From positions 1 to 23,023 of IMG/VR virus record IMGVR_UViG_3300004463_000496: DNA of 23,023 bases, one strand, 5' to 3'. Source of the stretch: a virus. Numbering within the stretch: the first letter of the stretch is position 1; every line of letters starts with the position of its first letter. The notes beneath the pieces were generated by a model that worked only from the letters and a program-made list of their open reading frames with translations, did not search any database and had not been told where the DNA came from. Below, piece by piece: positions 12,499-20,861 of this stretch. Position numbers and translations under genes: made by a program.

Positions 12499-15485
12499 TA
12501 GTTATACCTCGTTTGTGGCGTTATACCATTCGAAATAATCTCTTGGTTCTTTGTTAGTTTTTGTAGCCATGCTTCGCCATCTACTTCGTTGCCGATTGTG
12601 ATTGATCCAATTTGATATTCATATACCTTTGTTGTACTGTCAACATCACCGTAGTCGCTTGATGATATAGGCGCAAGAGAGCCTGTCAGAGAGCCGCTAG
12701 CTGTCACGTTTATAGAATTATCTGATAGAGAACTAAAGCCTCCCAGAACGCCTTCAGAAGCTTTCTGCGCTGCATCTATTGCTGCACTAGCTGATCGATT
12801 AATACCTTTAGTCCAACCTTCCATCATATAGTCACCCATCTTGGCCATAACACGTGATGGTGATTTAATTCCGAAGAAACTCTTAACTGCGTCTAGAGCG
12901 CCGCTTGCAATTTCTTTAACCTTATTTACAACCGCACCAGCACCACCTGAAATACCTTTAACTAGACCGTCGATAACGTTCTTACCTGCACTTGTAAATT
13001 GATTTACAAAGTTAGATGCCGTGTTGTACGCATTATTTAGTCCATCTCTAACAAAGTTAACAACATTTCCAATCGCGCCAGATACTGCGCTTGCCGCTGC
13101 ATTGATTGCATTTGTAATGAAGCTTCTGATTGAGTTGAAAACATTCATCACGTTATTCATCAGATTGTTAAATCGTTCAACAACAAAGTTTACGATTGTC
13201 GTAACTACTGGACCAATGACGCTCCATATTGCATTCCATACTGCTGAGATAACTCCGAGGATGACATTCATTACAGAAGTGATTACACCCATTATAGCAT
13301 TAAATGCAGTGACGATGAAGTTCCAAATTGTTGTTGCTACAGTTATAATTATATTTAAATAAGCATTCCAAACGGTTGCGATAAAGCTTCCGATTGTTGT
13401 AAAGACACCAATTAAGAAGTTTAGAATGTTCGTAAAGATCATAACAAAGAAGTTATACGTAGGAATTAGAACGTTGTTCCATAGCCATAGGAAAGATCCG
13501 TATAGAATTACTCCTATAATTTGAACGATAGTACTAACTACTGTCCATACAATTTGAGCAATAGCAGAGAAGATCGTAAAGACAATTTGCCCAAACGCTG
13601 CGATAGCATAACCAATGAATTGGAAGATTTGAATTAACGGTTGGAAGAATGAGACAATGCTACTTACTACTGCACCAATAACTGCTCCAACTGTCGTAAA
13701 GATTGAAATAACAGTATTCCAAACCCATGTAAAGTAAGCTACGATACCACCCCAAATTGCTTGGAAGAAGCTACCAATTCCCGAGAATAAAGCTTGGAAC
13801 TGAGTTACAAAAGATGTAAGCCATTGAGTCGCGCCTGTTGAGAATCCTTGAACTACAGTGACTAGTCCATTCCATAGACCAATCCAGAAGTTTCTAAATC
13901 CTTCAACGTTGTTCCATAGCCAAATGAATGCGCCTACAATTGCAGTAATTGCTAGAATAATCCAACCATACGGAGTAGCCATAAATGCAGCACCAACTGC
14001 TCTTAGAGCAACCATTAATATGTTTAGAGAACTAACAAGTACTGTTCGAACGATACCACCTAATGTACCTGCAACACCGCTGAATACTGACGCGGCTACT
14101 TTCGCATTTGCAAACCCTTGACCAAATACTGTTAACCAAGTCACAACTGCTCCAATACCTCTAGAAATTCCAGAGACAACTGTTATTGTTGTACCGATAG
14201 CTCTAGCAAAAGTTCCTAAAGCGAAGGTAACAGGACCAATTGCAGCTGCTACGAGTCCAGCTCCAATAATAAAGTCTTGAATCTTAGGATCAAGTTCACC
14301 GAACTTATTAATAACATCTGTTAATCCTTTGGCTAGCTCAGTAGCCTTAGGTAGAAGTTTCTCACCGATCACTAGTCCTAATTCTGACATAGCATTTTTG
14401 AATGCTTCTAGTTGCTTTTCGTAAGGACCTAGTTGAGCAGCAGCAGCACCAATAGCTGAACCAGTTTGTCCAACTTTTGCTGACATTCTATCATAAGAAG
14501 CACCAGCATTGTCGCTTAGAATTGCTGCCGCACGGAATGCATCTGATCCGAAGATTGTTGCAAGTGCAGCTTGCTTTTGTTCGTCAGTTAAGCCTTGAAG
14601 ACTTTGATTTAGTCGTAGAGACATTTCACGAAGACCAACGAAGTTACCTTGAGCGTCATATGCATTAAATCCAAGTTGTTTCATTAAGCCTGCAGCTTCT
14701 TTCGAAGGAGTTGCAAGTTGAATAAGCATTGTCTTTAGTGATGTACCGGCGTCTGAACTCTTGATACCGTTGTTTGCGAATAGAGCAAGAGCTGTAACGT
14801 TATCATTTAATGATAGCTTGAATTGTTTTGCTACTGTTGCTGAGGCTGCAAGACCAAGACCTAAGTCGTGAAGGCTTGCTTGTGATTCATTCGCACCATT
14901 TGCTAGAGCGTCTGCGACCTTAATCGCATCTTTGCCTTCAAAGCCGAAAGCATTTAATGCGCCTGAAGCAATGATAGCAGCATCTGCAAAGTCCATATTA
15001 CCAGCGCGAGCAAGAGCCATAACACCCTTTGTTGCTGCTAGAGTATCTTTAACATCAAGACCGGCTTTTGATAGCTCGATCATTGTTGCAGATACGTCCT
15101 TTGCTGTAACACCTACAAGATCAGTGTCCTTACCTAGTGTTCTTGCAACAGCAGTCAACTGATCCATTTCAGAAGCAGTAGCGCCTGAAGCATACTTTAG
15201 TTGTGAAAGACTTGATTCAAATGAACCAGCAGATTTAACAGCTGTACCAAAACCAGCTGCGATAGGAGCTGAAACATAAAGAGACATTTGTTTTCCAATG
15301 CTCTGCATGTCTCTACCGATACCATCTAATGACTTAGCAATAGATGATGATGTACTTTGCATCTCTCTATCGATCTTTTGACCGGTAGATTTAGCCTGAT
15401 TTTCGGCCTGTAGCATAGCCCTAGTGAATTGGCCAGTTTCAGCGTCGAGAATCCAAACTACTGAACCTCCTGATATTCCTGCCAT
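12498..15485 (-). CDS. Tail tape measure protein (TP901 family)
   Basis: A 995-residue protein, the largest in the window. The N-terminal part (about 60-330) is a TP901-type core with MQSIGKQMSLYVSAPIAAGF, followed by segments on ALANGANESQASLHDLGLGL and GTSLKTMLIQLATPSKEAAG. A hydrophobic, Trp-rich region follows (about 430-745), with repeated 'I/V-x-x-x-W-N' stretches that would form many membrane-active helices. The C-terminus has FGIKSPSRVMAKMGDYMMEG (about 870-890), the conserved end motif of many tape measures. At about 0.15 nm per residue it predicts a tail near 150 nm. It guides tail length and probably helps DNA pass the host membrane. It lies just after the two tail assembly chaperone genes, as usual. 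Confidence 0.93.
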   Translation of the reverse strand: MAGISGGSVVWILDAETGQFTRAMLQAENQAKSTGQKIDREMQSTSSSIAKSLDGIGRDMQSIGKQMSLYVSAPIAAGFGTAVKSAGSFESSLSQLKYASGATASEMDQLTAVARTLGKDTDLVGVTAKDVSATMIELSKAGLDVKDTLAATKGVMALARAGNMDFADAAIIASGALNAFGFEGKDAIKVADALANGANESQASLHDLGLGLAASATVAKQFKLSLNDNVTALALFANNGIKSSDAGTSLKTMLIQLATPSKEAAGLMKQLGFNAYDAQGNFVGLREMSLRLNQSLQGLTDEQKQAALATIFGSDAFRAAAILSDNAGASYDRMSAKVGQTGSAIGAAAAQLGPYEKQLEAFKNAMSELGLVIGEKLLPKATELAKGLTDVINKFGELDPKIQDFIIGAGLVAAAIGPVTFALGTFARAIGTTITVVSGISRGIGAVVTWLTVFGQGFANAKVAASVFSGVAGTLGGIVRTVLVSSLNILMVALRAVGAAFMATPYGWIILAITAIVGAFIWLWNNVEGFRNFWIGLWNGLVTVVQGFSTGATQWLTSFVTQFQALFSGIGSFFQAIWGGIVAYFTWVWNTVISIFTTVGAVIGAVVSSIVSFFQPLIQIFQFIGYAIAAFGQIVFTIFSAIAQIVWTVVSTIVQIIGVILYGSFLWLWNNVLIPTYNFFVMIFTNILNFLIGVFTTIGSFIATVWNAYLNIIITVATTIWNFIVTAFNAIMGVITSVMNVILGVISAVWNAIWSVIGPVVTTIVNFVVERFNNLMNNVMNVFNSIRSFITNAINAAASAVSGAIGNVVNFVRDGLNNAYNTASNFVNQFTSAGKNVIDGLVKGISGGAGAVVNKVKEIASGALDAVKSFFGIKSPSRVMAKMGDYMMEGWTKGINRSASAAIDAAQKASEGVLGGFSSLSDNSINVTASGSLTGSLAPISSSDYGDVDSTTKVYEYQIGSITIGNEVDGEAWLQKLTKNQEIISNGITPQTRYN

Positions 15486-15488
15486 TAA

Positions 15489-15764
15489 CTAATCCTTTGC
15501 TATATTCCCAAAATAATCTAATAATTTCTTCACGTTCACTTGTTTCTTTGAGTGAGGTGCAGCTACAATCGATGTCATGTTATACATCTTGATAGCTTCT
15601 TGCTTTTGTGCTGTTTTTAAAAGTAGATTAAGGTCACGAGCTGGCATCTCTTGAACGTCTTTTAATGTATACTGTGGGTAAAAGTAACACACAGTTGCAT
15701 ATTGTTCACGAAGAGAAGTTCTCTTTCTAGAAGAGCCAACTCGCTTTACCTTAATTTCAGCCAT
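15489..15764 (-). CDS. Second tail assembly chaperone-like protein (T position)
   Basis: A 91-residue basic protein: TSLREQYATVCYFYPQYTLK (16-35), DVQEMPARDLNLLLKTAQKQ (36-55) and VAAPHSKKQVNVKKLLDYFG (67-86). This 'Y-F-Y-P-Q-Y-T ... A-P-H' layout fits the downstream partner of siphophage tail assembly chaperones, placed just ahead of the tape measure gene. It usually appears only as a frameshift extension of the upstream protein. Here it has its own ATG, and an in-frame TAA at 15767-15765 (minus strand) immediately precedes that ATG, so no frameshift from the upstream gene can reach it. Its Shine-Dalgarno site is weak (AAG only), suggesting coupling to the end of the upstream gene. Confidence 0.75.
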   Translation of the reverse strand: MAEIKVKRVGSSRKRTSLREQYATVCYFYPQYTLKDVQEMPARDLNLLLKTAQKQEAIKMYNMTSIVAAPHSKKQVNVKKLLDYFGNIAKD

Positions 15765-15768
15765 TTAC

Positions 15769-16077
15769 TTAAACGCTGAGTTCGGACTTGATCATCGTGT
15801 TGAAGTTCTGGAGGACCTTAATGTTCTCATTGCTGAGAGCTTCTTTGATCTGAACATCATGATCTACAGGCGAGATGAAGCTATATAGAGAATCAATTAA
15901 CTTTTCGTTAAGAGCTTTCTCTGCTTCTTTGTCACCTTCTTTTTCCTGTAACTCGTTGGTTATTTGCTGGATTTCTTCCAGCTCAGAAGTTTTTGGATAA
16001 CGCATTTCAAACTTATTTCCACGTAGTGAAAATACGAAGCTATCATTTACATTATCGGTTAGGTTGTACGAACTCAT
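15769..16077 (-). CDS. Tail assembly chaperone (G position)
   Basis: A 102-residue acidic protein: a short beta N-terminus (VNDSFVFSLRGNKFEMRYPK, 10-29), a Glu/Lys-rich helical middle (30-65) and a helical C-terminus ending MIKSELSV. Position between the major tail protein and the tape measure gene, size and composition fit the first tail assembly chaperone, which coats the tape measure while the tube polymerises. AAGGAA precedes the ATG. Its end shows no usable slippery site leading into the downstream frame (see the neighbouring gene). Confidence 0.78.
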   Translation of the reverse strand: MSSYNLTDNVNDSFVFSLRGNKFEMRYPKTSELEEIQQITNELQEKEGDKEAEKALNEKLIDSLYSFISPVDHDVQIKEALSNENIKVLQNFNTMIKSELSV

Positions 16078-16108
16078 AGGTTTTCCTTATTGTTAAGTGT
16101 TAAACTGA

Positions 16109-16618
16109 TTAACTGACTGTGTTGATTGCGCCTTCTTTGAAGAACTGGATGTTTGCAACACCTTGGTCAGGTTCTCCACGGAAGATAACTGATACAGTAC
16201 GGATAGCGTTGTCTGCGAATTCCATAGAATCAATTGATGTACGAGCGTTCTTAAGACGGAACACTTGTCCAGGGTTTCCACAAGCTGTAACGTCTAGGTC
16301 GTTGTAAACCTGCTCAGCGTCACAAGCTGCAGCTTTAACGTCGATTGCACCATCTTCGTCTGTAACAGTTTCACCGCTTGAAAGTGTACCACCGTTTGCA
16401 ACGTGGTATTGAGGTAGAACAGCTGCTAGTGCTGCAACATCGCTTCCAAGGAAGGTAATAGTTACTGATGAAGAAATAGCGCCGTCGACTGTGATCTTAC
16501 GGTTGTCTAATGTAGAATACTCATTAGAATCCTGTGAGAAGTCTAGAGAGATTTCAGACACGTCTTTAAGAGTGTTTGAACCCCACTTTACGTCGAATGG
16601 ACCTTTTACTAATGCCAT
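16109..16618 (-). CDS. Major tail protein (tail tube)
   Basis: A 169-residue beta-rich protein: GPFDVKWGSNTLKDVSEISL (6-25), ISSSVTITFLGSDVAALAAV (48-67) and RTVSVIFRGEPDQGVANIQF (139-158). This is the profile of siphophage tail tube proteins, in which a beta-sandwich with a long loop forms hexameric rings. It sits after the tail terminator and before the chaperones, the standard order. AAGGAG precedes the ATG by 11 bases, fitting strong expression. Four-base spacing to the upstream gene keeps it inside the operon. Confidence 0.85.
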   Translation of the reverse strand: MALVKGPFDVKWGSNTLKDVSEISLDFSQDSNEYSTLDNRKITVDGAISSSVTITFLGSDVAALAAVLPQYHVANGGTLSSGETVTDEDGAIDVKAAACDAEQVYNDLDVTACGNPGQVFRLKNARTSIDSMEFADNAIRTVSVIFRGEPDQGVANIQFFKEGAINTVS

Positions 16619-16622
16619 TTTA

Positions 16623-17048
16623 TTAGCACTCCTTTTTATATGTTTTTATATTTACCTGAAGCATACCAACTTCTCTCTCTTCTGAATCTATATCTTCATC
16701 AGAAGGAAATTGGGTGACATCAACTTCAACTACTTCAAAATTGGTTAGTTCAACGCATCTTGAGCAGTTAAGAAGTTCTTCAAGTTGAAAGAGTTTCTTC
16801 TCAACGTCTTTCGCGCTATCTGATCGGTAGTATATTCTTATTGTATACAACTTAACAATTTCACCTGTTCGAAGCTTAATTAATGGGCTTCCACCAGATG
16901 TTACTAACCAATACAGTTTCGTAGTAGTGTTGAGAGAGTTAGGCACTTTACTAGTGTAAAGGTCTTGCCCGAATGTAGCGATACCTTGATCAACTAAGAA
17001 TTGAGCGAAAGAACCAGTAATGGTTGATGTATCAATTGATTCGTCCAT
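16623..17048 (-). CDS. Tail terminator / minor head-tail protein
   Basis: A 141-residue alpha/beta protein: an N-terminal helix (ITGSFAQFLVDQGIATFGQD, 10-29), a beta strand set (TKLYWLVTSGGSPLIK, 43-58), KLYTIRIYYRSDSAKDVEKK (66-85) and EREVGMLQVNIKTYKK (124-139). The helix followed by paired strands fits tail terminator proteins, which cap the tail tube and bind the head connector. Its start overlaps the stop of the gp10-like gene (TAATG). The identity rests on gene order (between connector genes and the major tail protein) and the general fold pattern. Confidence 0.7.
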   Translation of the reverse strand: MDESIDTSTITGSFAQFLVDQGIATFGQDLYTSKVPNSLNTTTKLYWLVTSGGSPLIKLRTGEIVKLYTIRIYYRSDSAKDVEKKLFQLEELLNCSRCVELTNFEVVEVDVTQFPSDEDIDSEEREVGMLQVNIKTYKKEC

Positions 17049-17383
17049 TATTGAATTACTCTAGCCTTTCTTAGGTGTTGTTCAGATCTATCTACAGCTG
17101 ATGAAACAGCGTTCTCAGCGAAGTGAGGGCCAGTTCCAGGAGTAGTGTAATGCTGATACTGTTTATTTTCCTGATAGATAGCATACTCTTTCTTCCACAT
17201 GATAAGTCCTCTTTTACCAATAACCGTTTTAATGGTGTCTTGACGAAGATTACCTTTGTCTTTTGGAGTCTTAGGGAATGCTGTGCTATCAATATCATCA
17301 AGTAGAAATCTAATTGCCAGTGGAATATTTGCTTCTACTCTTGCGACGATCTCTGAAGTGTGGCTTGTGATCTTAACTGACAT
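17048..17383 (-). CDS. HK97 gp10-like head-tail joining protein
   Basis: From the preferred ATG at 17383 the protein has 111 residues starting MSVKITSHTSEIVARVEANI. A longer form starting at 17422 would add 13 residues and overlap the upstream gene by 50 bases without a good ribosome site, so the shorter start (overlap 11 bases) is chosen. Features: a helical N-terminus with IPLAIRFLLDDIDSTA, the segment TPKDKGNLRQDTIKTVIGKR, and YAIYQENKQYQHYTTPGTGP followed by HFAENAV. The 'P-x-D-T/K-G-x-L-R ... Y-A-x-Y-x-E ... G-x-x-F-x-x-x-A' pattern is the HK97 gp10-like signature of proteins found in the neck. Location between connector and terminator agrees. Confidence 0.77.
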   Translation of the reverse strand: MSVKITSHTSEIVARVEANIPLAIRFLLDDIDSTAFPKTPKDKGNLRQDTIKTVIGKRGLIMWKKEYAIYQENKQYQHYTTPGTGPHFAENAVSSAVDRSEQHLRKARVIQ

Positions 17384-17753
17384 TTGTAAGTCCAATACTC
17401 TTTGCAAGATATATATGAACATTATCTATGTTGTTACCGAGAAGTTTGTCTTGACCGACAACTACTCTATTGATCTTATACCATGCTTGTGACTCTTCTG
17501 ATCCAAATGGATTAGCCTTTACTAGCATTCCTTCTAATCGAAATGCGTTGTCAATGACGAAAGGATGTTCAGGATCTAGATATGCATGAGCGGTTGTATC
17601 AATCGTATCCCTCTGGAGCTCATGAGATGACCCTGTTGATTGCAAGAATAGTGCAGCTATATTATTTACTGACTCTATAGTTTTGTCGCCATAGCCATTG
17701 TAATCTACCTTATAGATTGCAACAGTATCTTTATAATCTAGTGGAACGCTCAT
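17373..17753 (-). CDS. Head closure / stopper-like protein
   Basis: A 126-residue protein with beta-strand character: KDTVAIYKVDYNGYGDKTIE (8-27), the His-containing THAYLDPEHPFVIDNAFRLE (54-73) and QAWYKINRVVVGQDKLLGNN (88-107). It lies directly after the connector gene, with which it overlaps by four bases (ATGA), and before the gp10-like gene, the standard place of the head closure (stopper) protein that seals the portal before tail joining. No motif proves this; the call rests on order and size. Confidence 0.65.
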   Translation of the reverse strand: MSVPLDYKDTVAIYKVDYNGYGDKTIESVNNIAALFLQSTGSSHELQRDTIDTTAHAYLDPEHPFVIDNAFRLEGMLVKANPFGSEESQAWYKINRVVVGQDKLLGNNIDNVHIYLAKSIGLTNVS

Positions 17754-18472
17754 ACAGGCATCACCGATACTGAGCCATAAGGTCCAGCATATTTACGAAT
17801 GATAGCTAGATTCTCTTTTTCAGTTTCGGGAGCGACTATTTCAGACTTAGTGTACGAGTGTCCTTCAATTGATTCAGATCGAATACGGCTTTTAGGATTA
17901 GAATAATATTCAACCATATCAGCCCATACATATTGAAGATCAAGGGGTAGGCAGCCTTCAAACATCCAGTTAGCATCAACTGCTAGTTGAACTTCGTGCT
18001 TGTGATTATGACTGCAGCCGCAGAAAAGTTGAGGGTGGCGAAGGATATATTTACCAATACCATCTCTACCAATTTGAGCATATACCTCGTTATCTTCAAA
18101 CGTCTTAAGAGTAACACCAGATGCTTCATCAAAATCACCAGTTTTAATATGAACAAGTTTAACCTTATTAATATTAACGAAAGGATCAATATGAAGAAAT
18201 TCATCTGCACTGTTAAACCTATATAGACGGTATGAGCCGATTACTTCATCAGCAGGAAGAAGATCAGATGTCTCTACATTCAGGCAAGACAACTCTGTTT
18301 TTGTCTTGCCTAGTTCGTTGTAAATGTTCGTGTTTGTTTTTCGAGAGTCTAAGGTGAATCCTAGCATAGATTCAAGCTTAGCCTGAGTTCTACGAATATG
18401 TGCTTTGACTGAAGCTTCTTTAGAAGAAGGTACTTCGATGCCAGTTAGCTCAGTATATTTTTGAAGATTCAC
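17750..18472 (-). CDS. Head-tail connector (adaptor) protein
   Basis: A 240-residue protein directly after the capsid gene. The N-terminal part is helical (MNLQKYTELTGIEVPSSKEA, then HIRRTQAKLESMLG), the typical start of gp6-like/gp15-like adaptors that bind the portal; the middle is beta-rich, and the C-terminus is helical with Tyr/Trp (LQYVWADMVEYYSNPKSRIR). The start codon is GTG, with AGGG 10 bases upstream. The stop is TGA, one of two TGA stops in the window. A Cys/His cluster, FCGCSHNHKHE (about 151-161), is unusual for this class and may bind metal. It is longer than common adaptors of about 100-180 residues. Confidence 0.72.
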   Translation of the reverse strand: MNLQKYTELTGIEVPSSKEASVKAHIRRTQAKLESMLGFTLDSRKTNTNIYNELGKTKTELSCLNVETSDLLPADEVIGSYRLYRFNSADEFLHIDPFVNINKVKLVHIKTGDFDEASGVTLKTFEDNEVYAQIGRDGIGKYILRHPQLFCGCSHNHKHEVQLAVDANWMFEGCLPLDLQYVWADMVEYYSNPKSRIRSESIEGHSYTKSEIVAPETEKENLAIIRKYAGPYGSVSVMPV

Positions 18473-18502
18473 CTTAGATTATCCCTATATTTTTTGTTTT
18501 AT

Positions 18503-18523
18503 TAAGCTATTAAGATTAGCTTA
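18503..18523. repeat. Short inverted repeat at the capsid gene stop
   Basis: TAAGCTA (18503-18509) and TAGCTTA (18517-18523) form 7-base arms around a 7-base loop and overlap the TAA of the capsid gene. No T-run follows on the minus strand, so it is not a standard terminator; mild attenuation or mRNA end protection is possible. Confidence 0.35.
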
Positions 18524-20741
18524 CTGATACAGCAACAGCTGAAGTCATACCTGAAACGCGAGCGTCATCAAGGATAGCACCACCGCGGAAGAATGATCCA
18601 CGAAGTACAAGTTCGTTGCGTTGGTAAGCTGACTTTACAACACCATTTTGTTCGTAGGCAGCTTCTGTTGATAGGTCGTATTGTAGACCACCACTTGTGC
18701 GTCCCGTGAAGTTTGATAGGTCGAAGTAGAATACAGCGTGGTTAACAACGACGTTTGCGCCTTCAACTACGTGAGTAACTGTAGCACCTGAGTTTAGAGC
18801 AGGCATTAGGTCGTTTGGAACAACGATGAATGGTCGTCCGAAGATTGTTGGTACATCACCTGTTAGGAAGATACCAGCTAGAGGACCGTTAGCACCAGCG
18901 TCAACTGCAGCTTTTTGGATCAGAGCGAACGTAGACATGTTGAAGATGAAAGTACCGTTGATAGTAGTTTCAGCAACCTTAGCCCATAGTTGTACCCATG
19001 ATGTAAGTGATTCAGCAGTATTAGGAGTTGCAGTGTAAGCAATTGAGTTGCTTGAGTTTGCAGCAACAGCTTGTTGTAGACGAGCAATAACAAGTTGTGC
19101 ACGCTTGCGGTCGTAGTCATTTCGGTAACCACGAGCAACGTCACCAAGTAGGTCAACAGCTAGGAAACGAGTTGCAGAGTTACATACTGGAGTAACAGCA
19201 GCTAGTTCTTCAAGCTTAGATACAACTGGTTCAGCAGAGTATTCGCTAATTGGCTTAAGGTTTCCGTCACCGTCTTCACCTGGTTCAAGATCAACTGATT
19301 GCATGTTGATGTCGCCAGAGCGCTTTAGCCATGCGAATTCTAGTGATAGAGTTTCACGCCAGTCAGTCGCGTTGATAAGCGCTGAGTAGTCGTTTCGGTA
19401 TCCTTGAATTTCTGTTAGAAGTTCAGGAGAGATAACGAAGTTACCGAAGTCAGAGATTGAAAGAGTGTTTTCAACTTTACCTTCGCTCTTAAGAGCTTCA
19501 AGGTTTACTTCGTTTAGTTCGTTTAGAGTGTTAGCAGCTTCGATGCGGCCAAGCTTTAGGTATTCCCAAGCAGCGTTGATTTGCTTAGCGTGGCGTTCCT
19601 TGTAACCAAGTTCAGCGTAAGCATTCTCAGACTTAGTAGCACCAGCTGGCTTAAATGCAGGTTCTTGAGCTGACTTTTCGAAAGCTTCTTTAAGAGCAGC
19701 AACTTGAGCTTGCATATCAGCAGTAGCAGCGTTAACAGCTTTTGCGATTTCAGCTGAGTTGTCAACCTTAGGAGCTTCAGCACCAGTAACTTGAGCTTCA
19801 ACAGCTTCTTGCTGATCTTCAGCTACGTCTACAGTCTTACCTGCTTCAAGGACAGTCTCTACGTCTTCACCAGCAGCGTTCTTGTAAGTAACGGTAACTG
19901 GGAAATCACGACTGTTTTTGATTGTTACGAATTTCATTTCGTCTTTTTCCTCATTTTTGTTATTTTGTTTTTCTTCTTCTTCAGAAATGCGTTTAGCTTC
20001 TTCAGCCTCTTCAGCTTCTTTAGCAATACGAGCTTCTTCTTCTGCTTTGGCTTCTTCAGCTGCTTTATCAGCGGCTTCTTTTTCCTCAGCTTCTTTTTTA
20101 GCTTGTTCTGCTTCTTCGGCTTCCTTGGCTTCTAGAGCTTTAGCTTCTTCTTCAGATTCGGCGGGAATTTCTTCAGTATGTTCTGAACTAATAGTTGTTT
20201 CAACTTCAGTTGCAAGAATCTTTTCTACTTCTGTCGTATCCAGACCGTCTTCTTTGGATTGCTCTAGAGAGTTCTTAACGATCGCGTTGACCGTTGCTCC
20301 CTTGTTATTGCCTACGACAACTTGACTTAGTCCGATAAGCTTTGCGTTCATGTAAACGCCCTCATCGCCAGGCCATGGTCCATAAGTTTCGATAGAGAAA
20401 TCGGTTGAGAATCCGTTAACTAAGAGATTGTAAGCAAGTCGTGCAAGTGGATTTTCCTTAACTGCATATACGAGTTTGTTTACCGTAACTTTGTTTTTTG
20501 TTTTCTGTACACCTTCTACTCGAGCGATAATATTTTCAAGAGTGTCAATATGGTTTGCAGTTACCTGCCCCTTATATTCACTGATGTCCATAGTTTCGAT
20601 ATCGTAACTTGTACCATTACGCTGGACGCTGTCGTCCGTTATTGCAAGACCCTTAGGGAATGTTACCACCCCGTCGCCTTCGTCAATAAAAGCGTTCTTC
20701 TCTACAAGCACACCCACATGATGTTTTTGGATTTTTGTCAT
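18516..20741 (-). CDS. Prohead protease-major capsid protein fusion (HK97 type)
   Basis: A 741-residue polyprotein. Residues 1-160 form an HK97-type prohead protease: His64 in TANHIDTL (61-68) and Ser112 in NGFSTDFSIETYG (109-121) stand at the expected catalytic sites. Residues 195-268 are a long Glu/Ala/Lys coil of scaffold (delta) style. Residues about 269-320 are a small beta-like segment (FVTIKNSRDFPVTVTYKNAA) and 335-365 another helix. The HK97-fold capsid protein covers about 375-735, with DFGNFVISPELLTEIQGYRN (431-450), IFLTGDVPTIFGRPFIVVPN (624-643) and AYQRNELVLRGSFFRGGAIL (705-724). Cleavage would free the mature capsid subunit. AAGGAA precedes the start. The gene also has a good internal start at Met269. 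In many phages the two functions are separate genes. Confidence 0.9.
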   Translation of the reverse strand: MTKIQKHHVGVLVEKNAFIDEGDGVVTFPKGLAITDDSVQRNGTSYDIETMDISEYKGQVTANHIDTLENIIARVEGVQKTKNKVTVNKLVYAVKENPLARLAYNLLVNGFSTDFSIETYGPWPGDEGVYMNAKLIGLSQVVVGNNKGATVNAIVKNSLEQSKEDGLDTTEVEKILATEVETTISSEHTEEIPAESEEEAKALEAKEAEEAEQAKKEAEEKEAADKAAEEAKAEEEARIAKEAEEAEEAKRISEEEEKQNNKNEEKDEMKFVTIKNSRDFPVTVTYKNAAGEDVETVLEAGKTVDVAEDQQEAVEAQVTGAEAPKVDNSAEIAKAVNAATADMQAQVAALKEAFEKSAQEPAFKPAGATKSENAYAELGYKERHAKQINAAWEYLKLGRIEAANTLNELNEVNLEALKSEGKVENTLSISDFGNFVISPELLTEIQGYRNDYSALINATDWRETLSLEFAWLKRSGDINMQSVDLEPGEDGDGNLKPISEYSAEPVVSKLEELAAVTPVCNSATRFLAVDLLGDVARGYRNDYDRKRAQLVIARLQQAVAANSSNSIAYTATPNTAESLTSWVQLWAKVAETTINGTFIFNMSTFALIQKAAVDAGANGPLAGIFLTGDVPTIFGRPFIVVPNDLMPALNSGATVTHVVEGANVVVNHAVFYFDLSNFTGRTSGGLQYDLSTEAAYEQNGVVKSAYQRNELVLRGSFFRGGAILDDARVSGMTSAVAVSVS
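19935..19952 (-). promoter_or_regulatory. Candidate internal ribosome site and start inside the protease-capsid gene
   Basis: On the minus strand GAGG (19952-19949) lies 11 bases before an in-frame ATG (19937-19935), codon 269. Starting there would give a 473-residue protein holding the second scaffold-like part and the whole capsid domain but no protease. The site falls exactly at the end of the charged coil, where a domain boundary is expected. Confidence 0.45.
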
Positions 20742-20821
20742 GTGTTTCCTTTTGGAAGTTTGTTTTTGTTAAGTTTTCTGACGCTCTACTTTTGACTTTC
20801 AAATAAGCTCTATCGGCATCT

Positions 20822-20847
20822 ATAGTTATTATATAAAGAATAACTAT
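20822..20847. promoter_or_regulatory. AT-rich inverted repeat with a TATAAT box before the capsid gene
   Basis: The arms ATAGTTATT (20822-20830) and AATAACTAT (20839-20847) are perfect, with an 8-base loop. On the minus strand TATAAT (20833-20828) falls in it, about 90 bases before the capsid gene. No good -35 box lies at 16-18 bases; TTAACA lies at 20. It sits in the only larger gap (about 120 bases) of the late operon and could be a promoter with an operator, or a weak terminator of the upstream fibre genes. Confidence 0.35.
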
Positions 20848-20861
20848 TTTGGCTGTTAATA

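Noticed and set aside
13021-14121. Plus-strand ORFs opposite the tape measure gene
   Set aside because: They are antisense shadows without ribosome sites inside a clear 995-codon gene.
15762-15800. Slippery site for a G-T frameshift in the tail chaperone genes
   Set aside because: The downstream frame is closed by TAA directly before its ATG, and the -1 frame ends after about eight codons.
18503-18523. Terminator after the capsid gene
   Set aside because: The 7-base repeat is AT-rich and no T-run follows on the transcribed strand.
19791-20325. Long plus-strand ORFs across the capsid gene
   Set aside because: They are Ser/Phe-rich antisense shadows of the Glu/Ala/Lys coil of the protease-capsid fusion.
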